Shown one piece after another: positions 11,922-24,380 of a stretch of 64,000 nt of DNA; the first letter of the stretch is position 1; each line of letters begins with the position of its first letter. The DNA comes from Carallia brachiata (taxonomy: Eukaryota > Streptophyta > Magnoliopsida > Malpighiales > Rhizophoraceae). A program made the position numbers and the translations under genes. The notes beneath the pieces are model-generated. The model saw nothing but the letters and a program-made list of their open reading frames with translations. It ran no database searches and was not told the DNA's origin. The stretch lies in contig JADCRB010000069.1 in the NCBI GenBank assembly GCA_021464245.1, forward strand, positions 560,092 to 624,091, written 5' to 3'.

Positions 11922-13885
11922 GATAGTGTATGTGGTGTTTTTTGAGGAACAATTCTGTTTTTGACAGGCTGCTGGATGGTTTTGGTGATGCAGAAGTCTG
12001 TCAGGTTAGCTTAGAATTTATGGGCTGGAGGCAACTTGGGCTTTAAAGCTGAGAAGTAAGAAGAACTGGTACTTGCCAGAACATACGTACGTTGAAAGGT
12101 TTATATGGTTGTATTATGGCCAATTTTACTGAAACAATAAATATTTAAATTGGATTCAGCTGGCATAACCTTATAGATATTGATTCTGTGTATCTTGTGT
12201 TTTGCGACATTTTCCGGAAAGGATAAATATATTTACTATTTGTCCTTTTAAGGATCCCGACTGAAAGTTTGACCAGGAGAGTGGAGTTTATGAAAATTAA
12301 AAAATTATTTTTATTATATAATTGACGGTTCAACAGATTTTTTAAAAGATAAAAAAAATATTTTTTTTTATCGTGAAAGAGCTTTTTAGGTATAGGCACT
12401 TTTATGAACCTCTAATTCAAGTTAATTCTATTCAAATAATCTAATTTATTTGCTTGATATCAAAATTTTATTTTTTTACACATTAAACCAAAAAAAAAAA
12501 AAAAAACTATGCTGCTATATGTAATAACCCTTTTTGGTTATAAAACAATGCATTTGGTAAATTTTTCCAAAGAACCAATTTTATTAAAATTTTATTTTGG
12601 AATGTACCCAGGACAAAAGACATATTTTTTGACCCAATTTATAAATCAAACAGAACTAAATTTTTATCTTTGGAACAAATTATCGCTACCTACCAAACAA
12701 GTTCGAAGTAATTATAGAACAAAACACAATAATTCATTTGCTTTTTTTTTTTTTTTTTGGGAACAAGCAATAATTCATTTGTCAACATAGTCTTTTTTTA
12801 AGTCATTTAAGTCAAATATGTACATATAAATAAATAATGCCTAATAATTCAAAATCTTGTCTCAAATTTTATGTCATTGGCATGTGCTTAGTTTTGTGGA
12901 TTATCTGAATTTATTTCCGACAAGTCAGACAAATAAAGAATTATCGAGCGTAATGGCCTCTGGCCCACATGACCCTTTATAACTCAGGACTTTGATTTTG
13001 TAATTATTCGTTCCAATTAAATGATACGGCCCGAATCTTCACATGATATCTGGAGTTGTTTTGTTCGAATTTACTCCATATCTTCCAATATTAAGATTGA
13101 AGGCTCTGGACCTATCCTGGCTTCCAGGTTCCAAAATAATCATAACATCACAAATTCATGTATGTCTTAGCAAAGTAAAATTGGGAATAACAACTGTCAG
13201 GTTTAGTAATAGTCTACCCAATATTCAAAAATAATTATCTGAACGTCTTTTAGCAAAAAAGGAAATAATTTTTGTTATGCTCCAAAAATTAGTCCATTTA
13301 ATAAAATGGGTATTATCCTCAAATGTTAATAACACTGTAATGGTAGCCCAAACTTAGCCTGACTAGGCCCTCCAATGTCGAACTCAGGTGCGAAACACGC
13401 CACTAGACCCATGACTGGTCCTTGAACACCACCAGCCCATGCTTTAGTCTCTTAAGCGGCAAGTCGCAACCGAGTATCGGAACCCGGGTGAGCCTGTTGG
13501 TATTAGCGATTAATACTTAAATAATTTTGGAAGTGAGATCTTTACTGCAGTTTGAATTTCATATTTTGTTGATTGAAATATCCCCTCTCCAATCTTAGTT
13601 AGTGTTGTCATATGGTTATTGGGCATCGTGTCCAAGTGAAAGATAAGGGTTTAAACTTTAACTTTTATTATTATATTAAGTGATTGTCAAGTTAAATAAC
13701 TGTTAAGTAATTATCAGTATACGACGTATCAGTCAAAATATACGATATATAATTCAAAATATATGATTCTTAATAATAATACACGACGTTTCAGAACAAA
13801 TTATACAATATAATATCAAAATTACAATAATAACAATAAAAAAAGTAAGAAATTCATTCATTAGTTGAAAAGTCATTGAAACTAT

Positions 13886-13901
13886 CTAACAGTCAAAATA
13901 G

Positions 13902-13941
<40 letters not shown>

Positions 13942-14137
13942 AAAAAAAAAAAAAACCGCCATCGGCAACATTGTTCTAGCAAGCGGACACCGCCCCACTC
14001 TTGAAAGCAAATGTGGAAAAATTACTTGAATTATCTAACAGTCAAATAGCTATATATATATAAACACCATCGGCAACATTGTTCTGGCAAGTGGACACCG
14101 CCCCACTCTTGAAAGCAAAATGAGGAAAAATTACTTG
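13886..14137. repeat. Imperfect tandem duplication of about 108 bp
   Basis: The order 'atctaacagtcaaa-tagctatata', TA run, 'catcggcaacattgttct', 'caccgccccactcttgaaag' and 'ggaaaaattacttg' occurs twice. The block 'atcggcaaca' begins at about 13961 and again at about 14069. No coding content is seen. Confidence 0.65.
13906..13939. repeat. (TA)n microsatellite
   Basis: An uninterrupted run of TA dinucleotides sits just ahead of the first copy of the duplicated 'catcggcaaca' block. A shorter TA run precedes the second copy. Confidence 0.8.
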
Positions 14138-15992
14138 CTCAGACATTTTGATCATTTCTCTCGCTAGCTTGCCAAATATGTTTCTTCAGCATTTTTAGTC
14201 TTTCGATCTATTCATTTTTGTGGAATACAGTCCTTAATATTATTGTTATTGCAACATTACTGGAGCAGTTTACATTAATGTTAGCAATATATTCTTCTTA
14301 ATGTTTCCTTGTCTTTTAATCTCCGATCATTTTATACATGAAATAATGTGATAAGTAAATTAGAAAACTTTATGGGTTGGTTTCTCTTTGACCTCCTCAA
14401 GTAGGGATTTCTTGAGTTTACCCGTGCTTTCCCACATTTATGGCCGATTTTTGGACATGCTATATTTTGGGTTTGGTTTACTTGATGACTTCAGTGTTCG
14501 GCCATTTCTGGTCCCTACTTCATTAGAAACAGATAGCCTACAGGTTTATTGAGAATGGGGAGAAAAAGACATATCTCCAATTTATCATCGATTGATTAAA
14601 TGTCAGGAAGAAAATGCATATCTCTAATTTATCATTAAAGAAACGGAAAAACTTTAAAAGATTGGGCTAGAGAGTCCTATCAATAAGAAAGGCATAAGCT
14701 CTGAGAAAAAAAAAAAAAAAAAAAAAAGGTTTTTCCTGCAGTTGACAGCCTATCGCTGGAGAGCCTATGACTGTTTAATGGCACTTAAAATAAAAATATT
14801 TCACAGCACAATTTAATTTTAAATAATATTAAAATAATTGTATAATTAATTTAATAATATTTAATAATATTTTTTTTAATTTTAATTATTAAACAGTACA
14901 TATTAATTTGATACTTGTTTTATTCTACCCAAAAATCCTTTCCAAATATTTTTACAAATAAAAAGACGTCAACCTCTCATTCAGTCATTTGGGTTTTGAA
15001 GAAAGAGAAATATGTAGTAGTATAAGTTAAGAAGAATTAAAGTGTTATTAATTATTAAATAATTAAATTAAAAAAATAAAAAATAAATAAATTATTAAAT
15101 ATTATTAATTAAATTATACTTATATTTTTTTAATGTTCGTTCGGACTCCTGTGAGATGCTCTCGAAGAAATGAGAAGTCGCGGGCAATAAGATGTACATG
15201 CCCACAATCATGCAGTCGTTTGTCCAATCATACTCTCATGATGAAGCCTATCAAAGAAATGGAGGAGACAATGAAGACTGCTGTGATAATGGGGGCATTT
15301 AATTCACATAAATGCAGCAGCTCAGTTGCTGTCTGGCTGGTGCTCCAAAATCCAGAAGAATCTGTGTTTTTCAATATTTTGTCTCTTGAACTTTCGTAGA
15401 TTATGTCAAAAAAAAAAAAAAAAGAACTTTCGTAGATGTTTCGGGAGGTCCCGCTTTATTAGCCAGACAATAAGAAAAAGCATTATCTTGTCTTGATGCA
15501 CTGCATTTAGCGTTTTTTATTTTTTATTATTATCATTTTTTGTGTTTGGTCCTTTGGTCACACAGACCTCTTCTCTGAATTTTGTCGCTTGTGTTGCCAC
15601 ATCTTGCCGACTGGGGGCACTAAGCATTGCGTCGTAATTGTGGCAACTGACTTGCACCCCTTGAATGGCGTCGTCAAGAGCCATATGCCATGCCAGACTC
15701 TCAGGTTAATCGCACAACAATCTCAATTTGCCAAATTTTCAATCTTAAAGTTTAAATATTTGATGATTCGTTCCACGCTTTTATTAAGATTCCATTAAAT
15801 TTATGTTAAACAGTATAAACAAAATGTGAGAAATCGTTAGGGAAGCTAATAATTGATATTGAAGTTCAATCAAGTCATATGTTGAACCTAAAGTTGAAAC
15901 ACCTTCATCTTAGACCAATTGCATTATGTCCCTGAGCGTGCTCTTTTCCTTTTATATTCTATTGCATTATTTAGATTTTGCTTAATTTGCAG

Positions 15993-17246
15993 CAGTTAGG
16001 AGATGTACGTAGAATGATGTTGAAGAAGTGGGTAAGATTGGAGGCAATGTTAAAGCTAAACTAGCAGCAATAGACATAGATGTAAGGCTAGCTTTTTCGC
16101 TACCAGATCTTACAGTAGCTTCTATGAACTGACTTTAAATTTTCAGCTGACCATCTTCCTTGTATCTCCAGAATTTTAGCCAATTGACTGAGACCTGGAT
16201 GTGAAAAGGGAACTGGCGTTGACAGAGCTAGAATGAATCTATTTAACATTAGTCTTATTTTAGTAATATTTTGTTTCGTATAATGCTTTTTATTCTTCGT
16301 TCTTTTGCGGATTGCAGTGCCTTGACAGAAAGGTTCTGGGATCTTCTGACAGAGTTTCAGGTATAGTGTAAATTATGCTTGCTATTTTGTTGGCTTTTTA
16401 TGGATTTTAATTATGCATATTGTTCCAGACACTAAGAAAAAGGATCCAGGATGCATATTGTGAAGTTGTGGAGAGAAGGGTCAGCACAGGTTTGAATACT
16501 TTCTTGCTGATAATGAAAATTCTGATATGACTAATCCGAATATGGCTGCGTGTCATATTAAGATGAATTGCTAATCATGTTCTATCTAGTCAAGTTGGCG
16601 GTAATTCTTTTGTTTGTTTATTTCCTATGATTTTTCAGTTACTGAACCAGACCAGATGGAGACGTGAGCCTGGACATTGGAACTGAAATCCTGATCTAAT
16701 TGATAAGATACGATTATAATCAGGCAAAAATTTTCTGAATGTAATGGACAATTGACCGCCTGATTGAAACTGGAAACAGCGAGCAAATCTTTATGGAGGC
16801 AATTCGAGACATGGGACACGGGCAGATATGCCCCTTTTAGTGTCTAATATGAAGTTTTAAAACAATTTCTACTTCTATATGAACAACATAAGATCCCTGG
16901 CAACCGAATGGAGTCAGCGTACTTGCAGTGTTGTTGAATTTTGTGTTGCAGATTCAGAATTGGACTGAATATTTTTTTAAGTGCTCATTTGGTTCCTTTC
17001 AGAGTGACTGCATAGATTGACTTGTTGCAGGTGCTAAATAAACTGGAAGAAAACCAGGAGAAACATGATGCTGTGAAAGACATTGAGAAGAAGCTTCCTG
17101 ACTCGCACCAGGTACGCTCTCCTATGCTGCGGCTTTAAGTGATATGGGCAGTCACAAATGTAATGTAGCGTCAGTCTGTTTAGATAAACCTTGACATGGC
17201 TGTTCTATTCGTGCCGAAGGAGATCTTGGATAACATTGAAAATCAG
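15993..17246 (+). pseudogene. Qa-SNARE syntaxin (SYP1-type) pseudogene, eight exon remnants
   Basis: Translated pieces follow the order of a plant syntaxin: VEEVGKIGGNVKAKLAAID (to 16081); PGCEKGTGVDRARMN (about 16171-16238); LTERFWDLLTEFQ (16318-16360); TLRKRIQDAYCEVVERRVS (16429-16489); VTEPDQMET (16639-16663); LIETGNSEQIF..IRDMGHGQI (16751-16828); LNKLEENQEKHDAVKDIEKK (17031-17111); LDMAVLFVPKEILDNIENQ (17188-17246). Most pieces are bounded by plausible AG and GT splice sites. The intron-rich plan and sequence suggest the SYP13 branch, but that is uncertain. Damage is clear: an in-frame TGA and an extra base in the PGC exon. The N-terminal Habc start, the end of the SNARE helix and the membrane anchor were not found on either side. 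Syntaxins drive membrane fusion at the plasma membrane; this copy should not. Confidence 0.8.
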
Positions 17247-19772
17247 GTTCGATTCCGCTCAATTGTCTTTTCGCTTAGTGCATGTGAGTGAAGTTTGCTC
17301 GCAGGCACAGAATTTGGTTTTTGGGCTTGGACTATTGTGCCCAAATGGAGCACTCCTAGATGATAGTGATGCATGGTACAGCGACCAGTTAATCAATCCT
17401 GACAAGAGACCCTTGCTTGGGCTCTGCTCCTGCAAGTGACAGGCAAAAAAATATTGAGGCGATAAAAGGAAAACAAGCATATGAAATGGAATAATTGAAA
17501 CCAAATCCATCTGAGAGAAACGGTCTTAGAAGAGCTAAAACCAAGAACAATCTGGCCTGAGAAAAGTTTGCTTAGAGTGGCCTAATTGCCTGTAAAATCA
17601 TTGCCACAAGTTATTCACCCGAGTTACTCTCAGTGCCATAGCAGTGTGGTCACGAACTCTTATCGTTGGGACAGATAAATACTTGGTAAAATTTTTTAAT
17701 TAAAATTAAAGTGAGATCAAAGTGATATAAACCGTTAAATAATTAAATTTAAAAAAAATAAAATAAAATAAGCTGTCAAATATTTGAATAGACTGTATAA
17801 TTATTTCGTTACTATTTAAAATATAATCAATTATATTTTTAGAATTTAGTTTCTTAAGCATTTTGTCGGCAGAAAGGATAAAGAAAGAAACAAAATATCA
17901 TTTCACAACCTCAACGGGCTTCTCCAGGGGCAGACAAAATTGGACAAGTGGGTTCATGAGCAAGTCATAGAAAAGTCTTAATGTATGTGGAGATTGATAT
18001 AACACGTCATGAGAGACATGGGGTGGTGGAGGAAGCTATTGCCCATTACTGCACCGCTACGGAGCTAAAAGACGGCTCTTTGGACCATGTCCACGGCCAG
18101 AGTGTTAGGAAAGAGGAAAAATTAATCGACGCCAATGGTTGGTAGTGAATTTTAAATTGTTGGGATTTGGGGTAAAAAAAATGTGCAAGTTTTGTTGGTA
18201 TGATTTGGGGTCCTCAATCGATTCCCGGATGGGAATGTTCTCGCTACCTAGTTTAGATGGGTAGGATATATAGCACTTCGAGGAGAACGGAATCTTCTGT
18301 CTTTCTCTTGGAGTGGAGTTTCTTCTTTCGGTGGTCTGAGTTTTTTTTTTTTTTTTATCTAATTAACTCTAACTAAAATTTCGTTTTAAATTTAAAAACG
18401 ACTTTTATATCAATTGAATTACAGTTCATATTATTCCAAATCTTTGCACCTTAGGCACTGCAATCAGGTGCTGAGTTTGCCACTTGCTGATTTGGATCAC
18501 TCAACATCCTAGCCTGCTCTGACCCAGAGATTGGGCCAAACTAACCACCACCATGGGGGGGGGGGGATTACCTCGAAGGGCAATGTTTAGGTGGAAAAAA
18601 TTACGCGAATTTTATCAGTTCGTGATGAAAATGATCTGTAAGTTTCTATTATATTTGGGAAAAATCTATATCATTTGGAAGTCACTATACTTCATTTTTC
18701 GGTTGTGATTTTATTAACAACATTATAGTTTCGTCAAAAAAAGACGTGGAATTTTTACTTATGTGCTGCAATTTTTCACCCTATTTGCATGTTTACTGTT
18801 TAAAAATATTTTTCAGTTTTCATTTATTTTTTCTCCGTTATAATTTTAATTTCTCCATATGAATGGAAAAATATATATATATATATATATACGTAATAGA
18901 AAAACGGTTTTTTCAAAGAAGAAAATCCAGAAAACAATAAAAAAGGAGTTTTTTGAAATCTTCACGGAATCAAAAAACTGGAAAACCGATTTTTCAAAGA
19001 TATATTCTATTCTTTTAGGGAACAAGTAGGTTTCTCCTTAAAAAATTCTCCTATATTTCAGTTTTCATTGCCACACGATAAATGCCGAGTGGAGATTTTA
19101 GTCCATGATGTAATTGTTTTTTTTTTTTTTTTTTGGGACCTTGTCCATTGTGTAATTATACTTCCTGACAGTGACACGAAAACGTATCGATCTCACTTCA
19201 GGCAGCTTTATAGAAATTGGACCAGGTTGGTCAGTGCTAGGGTATGTTGAACACTGACCTTATCTTTGGCCCAATTTTGACCCAGTTGGCCCAACTATTA
19301 GTAAATACAAAAGTAAAAAGCTGGGGGTCGAGGTAAAATGAGACGAGGTTCGAAGTTCCAAGTTCATAATTTACTGATAGTTAAATCGAACCTTCACTCC
19401 AAGTGGATTGGAAAAAAGAAAAATTGAACACAGACATTCTTGGAAAATTCCTTCCTTTTTTGATTTGAGTGCAGAACATTACAACACAGCCAATATGATA
19501 CCAAAGCTCTCTAAATTACACAAATTAATAGCATTATCTTCACATCAAACAAGTTTAGCGACACCCCAAAACACACATCACCATTGCCAAAATGAACCGT
19601 TGTACAAACATAGGGAATTTAATCGCAACTAAAACCCCCGTTATACAGTTTCTTCTTTTTTTTATCTGGAGGCGAATTAGGAAACTGGCAAAACCCTTAG
19701 TAATATTACTTTTTCCACCACCATCCAAAATTTCCAGCACTGCTGACCGATCTTTGCCAATTTTCTGTCTTT
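17247..19772. other. Intergenic, low-complexity and repeat-rich
   Basis: No gene recognised. About 17690-17835 is an AT-rich block ('gtgatataaaccgttaaataattaaat') also found near 62745-62830. A TA microsatellite lies at 18870-18891 and a G-run of about twelve at about 18555. The last several hundred bases are probably the 3' UTR and flank of the R3-MYB gene on the minus strand. Confidence 0.45.
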
Positions 19773-20364
19773 TCATTGACTTGTAGAGTATCTTGAAGTC
19801 CAGTACTTCTCAATCTCCTCCGCTGTTCTTCCAGGGATCCTCCCAGCAATTAAAGGCCACCTAGAAAGGCCAGGATCCTAACTGCATAAGCTCAATGCCT
19901 TTTTTTTTCTTTTTTGATCTTGGGAAATAGTTAAACTATATAAGTGAGAATGAGAGAAAAGTGTAATGAGAGTCAACTTTTGATTACATTGTCGGTAATA
20001 AGGTCGGTGATTACTTTAGCTATACACAGAATTGCAAGCTCGATGTTTTATGTTTCATGAGAAACTGAAAGAAAAGAAGAATTGGCAAAATAATAAGCCT
20101 ACCTCTCCCCAACCAGATTGTACATCCTAGTAATAAGGATCTCCTCATCCTCTGAGAACTCAAGCTTAGAATCTTGACTGGATTCCTCTGCAATTTACAG
20201 CCCCCAAGATAAAATTGAATCATTTACATAAATTTTACTGATACATGAAAAGGACCCAGAAGAAGATTTAAATGAATTTAAACCAAATAGCCAAGAATTT
20301 CAGATCAAATACCTCTGGAATCAACAGAGACATCATCAACGGACGAGTTATCCACGTCAGCCAT
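19773..20364 (-). CDS. Single-repeat R3-MYB protein (CPC/TRY/ETC type), three exons
   Basis: Exons 20364-20313, 20187-20103 and 19860-19773 join in frame through GT..AG introns with split codons (G|AG and AG|G) to give 74 residues. An acidic N-terminus starting MADVDNSSVDD is followed by one R3 MYB repeat: LEFSEDEEILITRMYNLVGE, then RWPLIAGRIPGRTAEEIEKY, then WTSRYSTSQ and stop. Proteins of this type are small transcriptional inhibitors. They lack an activation domain and compete with R2R3-MYBs for bHLH partners, controlling trichome, root-hair and pigment programmes. The bHLH-binding signature [D/E]Lx2[R/K]x3Lx6Lx3R is present except that the first acidic position is Ile. Length and exon plan match the family (70-110 residues, three exons). 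It is invisible as a single open frame because each exon is under 90 bases. Confidence 0.88.
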
Positions 20365-23151
20365 CCCGGAAGTTGAAACCAGGAAGACTAGTCTCGGAAA
20401 CAGCTATATATAATATGTATATTTTTTTTAATTTGAGAATTTCACAGTCTAGTGAAGCCACTAAAGAGTGCAGTGGAGTGAGTTGAGACAACCGTGTGTG
20501 AAACTGAAGGAGCGCAAGAAGCGGTATTAATAGGGGGAGGAAAGATTCCTAAGAAAGTGCCGGTCTTTATGATAAGAAGCAGAAGAAGGGGCGTGTGACT
20601 GAGAATGGTAGCTGAAAGAAAGTGGTTACCGAGTCCAACTTTGATTGGTAGTTGAACACTGAACCGTTGGTTGGTAACAAATGACTTTGGGTTATCCGTG
20701 TATAAATTATGGGGCCTAATAAAATGATTTCAATGCCACCCAAACTGTTATAAATTTTTTTTTGTCTGAAATTTTGAAAATTTATTAAATTTTGATTAAT
20801 TTAATTCGAATTGAGTGAACTCATTATAAAAGACAAAACTCTTTTAATATTTATTTTTTTCATAACAAGATTTAAATTCGATATTTTATTTAAAAAAAAT
20901 TAAACTTTTTACCACTTTTATAAACAAATGACTTGTTCATAATCCATATTTCAACTTTTATGGCCCGGGGCTGGTATTTTTGTCTTCCAAATGATTTTTT
21001 TTGGGGGGGGGGGATTGGTATGCTAACTCTGTATCTCAGGTGCTGGTGCACCGACTGAATATTATATTATTTTTAATAAAAATTTGAAGAAAATTACTTT
21101 TAAAAATTTAAGAATTAAAAATATAAAATTTGAGATTTATTCTTTGAGGTCTAGAGTATCACTTGTTCATCATTAAATTTTAATTGTCAAAGAAATAATA
21201 TAATATCACTCCTGACGCAACTCGGTGTAACGCTTTCTATACGCTAGTTTCGCCCACGATATTTACCTACAGGAAAAGCCCTTGGCATGTAGCGGGGAGC
21301 TCAGCGACACAACCGAGCGGATAATCATAATCCCGGACGATTTGGTGTGAGAGACACGCTCCCTGACTATAAGGTTGTTGGGTAAATAACTTAATACACT
21401 TGGAAAGGCAATAAAAACAGGCTGTCCGCTGTCGTAACATCCAACCACAAAAGCAATCGGACGCGGAAAGCAAACAGACAGATCTGATAATGCTGGTAGG
21501 AAATTACCTGGCAAGTACAAAAACACTCAAATTATCGGTCTTTTCGTCAGCCGTTCTTATCTGTTTTATCTCGCCGCTAAAATATGCCCAGAGATAACAG
21601 AAGAAAAATATATACTCAAAAATTAAGGGGGCTGGCGTGGAGCTCGAGACAAGAGCTGAATTTTGCAGTTCGAAGCAAATAAAAAATATAATTATTTTTT
21701 CATAAAATATAATGATATTAATAAAAAATAAAATAAAAAATTAAAATTTAAAATTAAATAAATATTACTCTATAATTTAAAATATAAATTTTATATAATA
21801 TGCACTTTTAATGTTAATAATTTTTATTTAAAATATCAAAATAATTATACTTTTTTAATAAACAATTGCACTATCAGACATACAGTCGGCTCTCTCATTC
21901 GACTGTCAAATTTGGGTCTGAACCTTTTATGAAAAATTAGTGAGACATTGATGTCATGTATCAAGTTGACACCAAGTCCGCCAAGGCATCAAAACTGGTA
22001 TTCCGCGCGAGTTGTTCAGAAATACGATCAAGACCAGCAAATGTGCCATGCCTTCGTCCAAAAACACTTAACTTAGAAATACGATCCAAACAACTATATA
22101 CAAAGCAAGATCAAGGTATAATCAATAATACGTTGCATCCAACATACATTTTCCATTTGGACCCAGAAATTCTGTCAGAAAATTATGGACCCAAAAAAAT
22201 AAAAAAACATTTTCCATGGGCCAATTTGCGGCATACTGATATGATTGGATCACGGTTGTTTTTAGCCACTTGTTCAAGCACATCAGCTTTTTTCTCATTA
22301 CGTCTCTTCTTGTTATATGAAAACAAAGTCTCTTCAGACCAAAAAAAAAAAAAACGAAAGGAAGTCTCTTGCTTCATTGGTTGTTATTATGTTCTATCTT
22401 CTAACATTCAAATGAAGTTACAGCCTCCACCATGTTCAGCCAAGAAACTGAACCAAAAAGAACAAAGAAAAAAGCAGAAAATTGCAGATGGTTGGTACCA
22501 CCATGCGCTGTTAGAACCGAGGACAATTGTCAACAAGAAGAATCACATATCGCAAAGACCATTTCTACATCAAGCAACGAAACCCCCAAAGTCCATGCAG
22601 TGGATTTGGAAAGGAAAAGGAGACATGGACCAACATTTCAAGCAGTCAAGAGACTTGGGTAAGTTCCGCTCTACAAGGCATCCTGTGACTCGAGAACAAG
22701 TGCCGCAAAACAAAGTTCCCGACAGTAAGCCCGACAAGTAACGATGCAATTGTTAAGCTTCAAATAGCAACCCCCTTCACTAAGTATGCAAGTAAAACAT
22801 CCATGGCAAAGCAATAGGAAAGGAGCTAGCGGAGAGTTTTTTAAGCAGAAATGGATAAGGCACCGTGCACGAATTTATAAGAGGCTAAGGATTCATGTTT
22901 CTGTTGCCCTCACTGACCTAAATGAAAAATGCGATTACACGCCAGAAAGGAAATTTTATTCTCAGCAGCAGTCTGATGATGGTTCATATCAAACATACAT
23001 TACTTGCAAGCAGCAAATCAGTGTCTAAAAACACACACACTGAAATATCAGGTACCAGTAACAAAGCAAACAAGTGAAGCAATGCTACAATACATAACAC
23101 GTCCTACTTAGGGATTGGGTAATCTGCATATAGCAATTGAACCACTGCAAT
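20365..23151. other. Intergenic between R3-MYB and eIF1
   Basis: Positions just above 20364 should hold the R3-MYB 5' UTR and promoter. About 20755-20915 is a second copy of the dispersed repeat seen at 95-240. A G-run of ten occurs near 21003. An unbroken 261-codon frame at 21956-22741 (plus) has no domain, poor composition and several A-runs. I do not support it as a gene, though the region could be transcribed. Sequence below 23151 is probably the eIF1 3' UTR. Confidence 0.4.
20755..20915. repeat. Dispersed AT-rich repeat, copy 2
   Basis: The order of motifs matches 95-240: T-run, 'tctgaaat', 'attaaattttgattaattt', 'attcgaatt', 'aaaactcttttaatatttatttttt' and 'gatattttatttaaa'. Confidence 0.45.
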
Positions 23152-24380
23152 TTAGAAACCATGAATCTTGATATTCTCCTTCTTCACGATGCCAGCCTGT
23201 TCAGACGTGAAATAACATTGTTTCAATTCTCCAAAGTCCAAAGCAACATAGAAATTAACATCATAAAGATCAAGCAATGGGGGAGTTATTACCTGCACAA
23301 GGAAGGTAGCAACGTTTTTCCTTTGATCACCCTGAAGTTGTATGACCTACAGCCATGAACAAAATTGAAGATCAAGTTTTTTTCTACGGCCAAGCAATAG
23401 TAAATATTTCATCTTATTAGTACAACCAAACCAGACTTACATGTCACCATTGCCCAATAAAATAAATAAAATAAACCAGCTAAATTAACATTGATGTTAA
23501 CCAAAGTACCAAAAATACAACCACTTGTAGGGATGCATTCCACCAAGTCCCAGATACCACATAAGCAGATGCAAGTTAAACACATCAATGTTTCTCCTTA
23601 CTCTAGCAGAATAAGACTTGATGAACTGACTCAAATCTAGTATGTGAACAAGAACAAGAGTAGTAAATTCAAAAGGGTAACATGTCATGGATAGTCAAGA
23701 AGAGATAGCAAGGGACAATATTATTTATGCCTCTAAAAGAAAACATGTTAGCGGCAGAGAGAACAACAATCCTTATTAACAACAGCATGTCCCTTTATTA
23801 CCTAATCCTATTTATGAAATAACATTACAAGCTTTAATAGCTTTGATAGTTTGGCCACACATCAACATTTAACATTTTCCCAAGATGCTTTAGGACAAAC
23901 AAAAGTCTCAAAACAACATATTACTATCAAATTCTGTAATTTGCTGGAAAAAAAATTTTAGCGAAGTTTGCATCAAGTTTTCCATTTACAGCTCAATAAT
24001 GAACAAATTAAAAAAAAAAAAAAAGCAAAAGGGTGGAAATAAAACCTGGCCTAACTCAGGGTCCTGCACAACAGTACCATTACAGCAGAAGTCCTTCTTA
24101 AGGTCCTTGAGTATCTTATTGTAGCTAAATTCTTTTTTTAACCCTTGTACAGTTGTCAGGCTTTTCCTCCCATTACGCTGCTGTATGCGCACATGAACGT
24201 ACTCTTTTGTCCCAGCACCAGAGTCTTCAGCATTTGCCTCAGCAAAGGGATCTTCAAAGGCAAAACACACAACAAATTATGAGCAATTAAATCAAACATC
24301 TAACCCCAAGAAGCATGCGGAAACCTGGTTATCCGGTACGTACCAAAAGCAGATGGAATATCGGTTTCGAATTCAGACAT
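23152..24380 (-). CDS. Translation initiation factor eIF1 (SUI1), four exons
   Basis: Exons 24380-24344, 24251-24046, 23346-23293 and 23196-23152 join in frame through GT..AG introns to a 113-residue protein, the exact usual length of plant eIF1. It begins MSEFETDIPSAF then DPFAEANAEDSGAG. The SUI1 domain follows: YVHVRIQQRNGRKSLTTVQG, LKKEFSYNKILKDLKKDF, CCNGTVVQDPELGQ, then VIQLQGDQRKNVATFLVQ and AGIVKKENIKIHGF at the end. eIF1 binds the 40S subunit near the P site, promotes scanning and enforces AUG selection in the cytosol. The RNGRK and NGTV blocks are intact, so the gene looks functional. A further 5' UTR intron is possible but not shown. Confidence 0.93.

Larger units (their letters stand above)
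11922..15992. other. Intergenic after LEA_2 copy 3
   Basis: No gene recognised. About 12890-13090 is the third copy of the unit-downstream block. About 13320-13500 is a GC-richer island ('tagcccaaacttagcctgac' to 'gggtgagcctg') that looks like a transposon or repeat fragment but could not be assigned. A TA microsatellite and a duplicated block lie at 13880-14140. About 14810-14900 and 15020-15125 are AT-rich dispersed repeats built from 'ttaataatatttaataat'. An open frame at 15133-15399 has no recognisable domain. Confidence 0.45.

Noticed and set aside
13320..13500. GC-richer island that might be a solo LTR or tRNA-like repeat
   Set aside because: No TG..CA ends, target duplication or tRNA cloverleaf could be identified.
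15133..15399. 88-codon open frame just upstream of the syntaxin remnant
   Set aside because: Does not match the syntaxin N-terminus in any frame and has no other family signature.
21956..22741. 261-codon open frame on the plus strand
   Set aside because: It is the longest frame in the window, but it has no domain, shows low-complexity Lys/Gln composition with A-run segments and includes a GT-AG-like stretch. It may be chance or part of a non-coding transcript.
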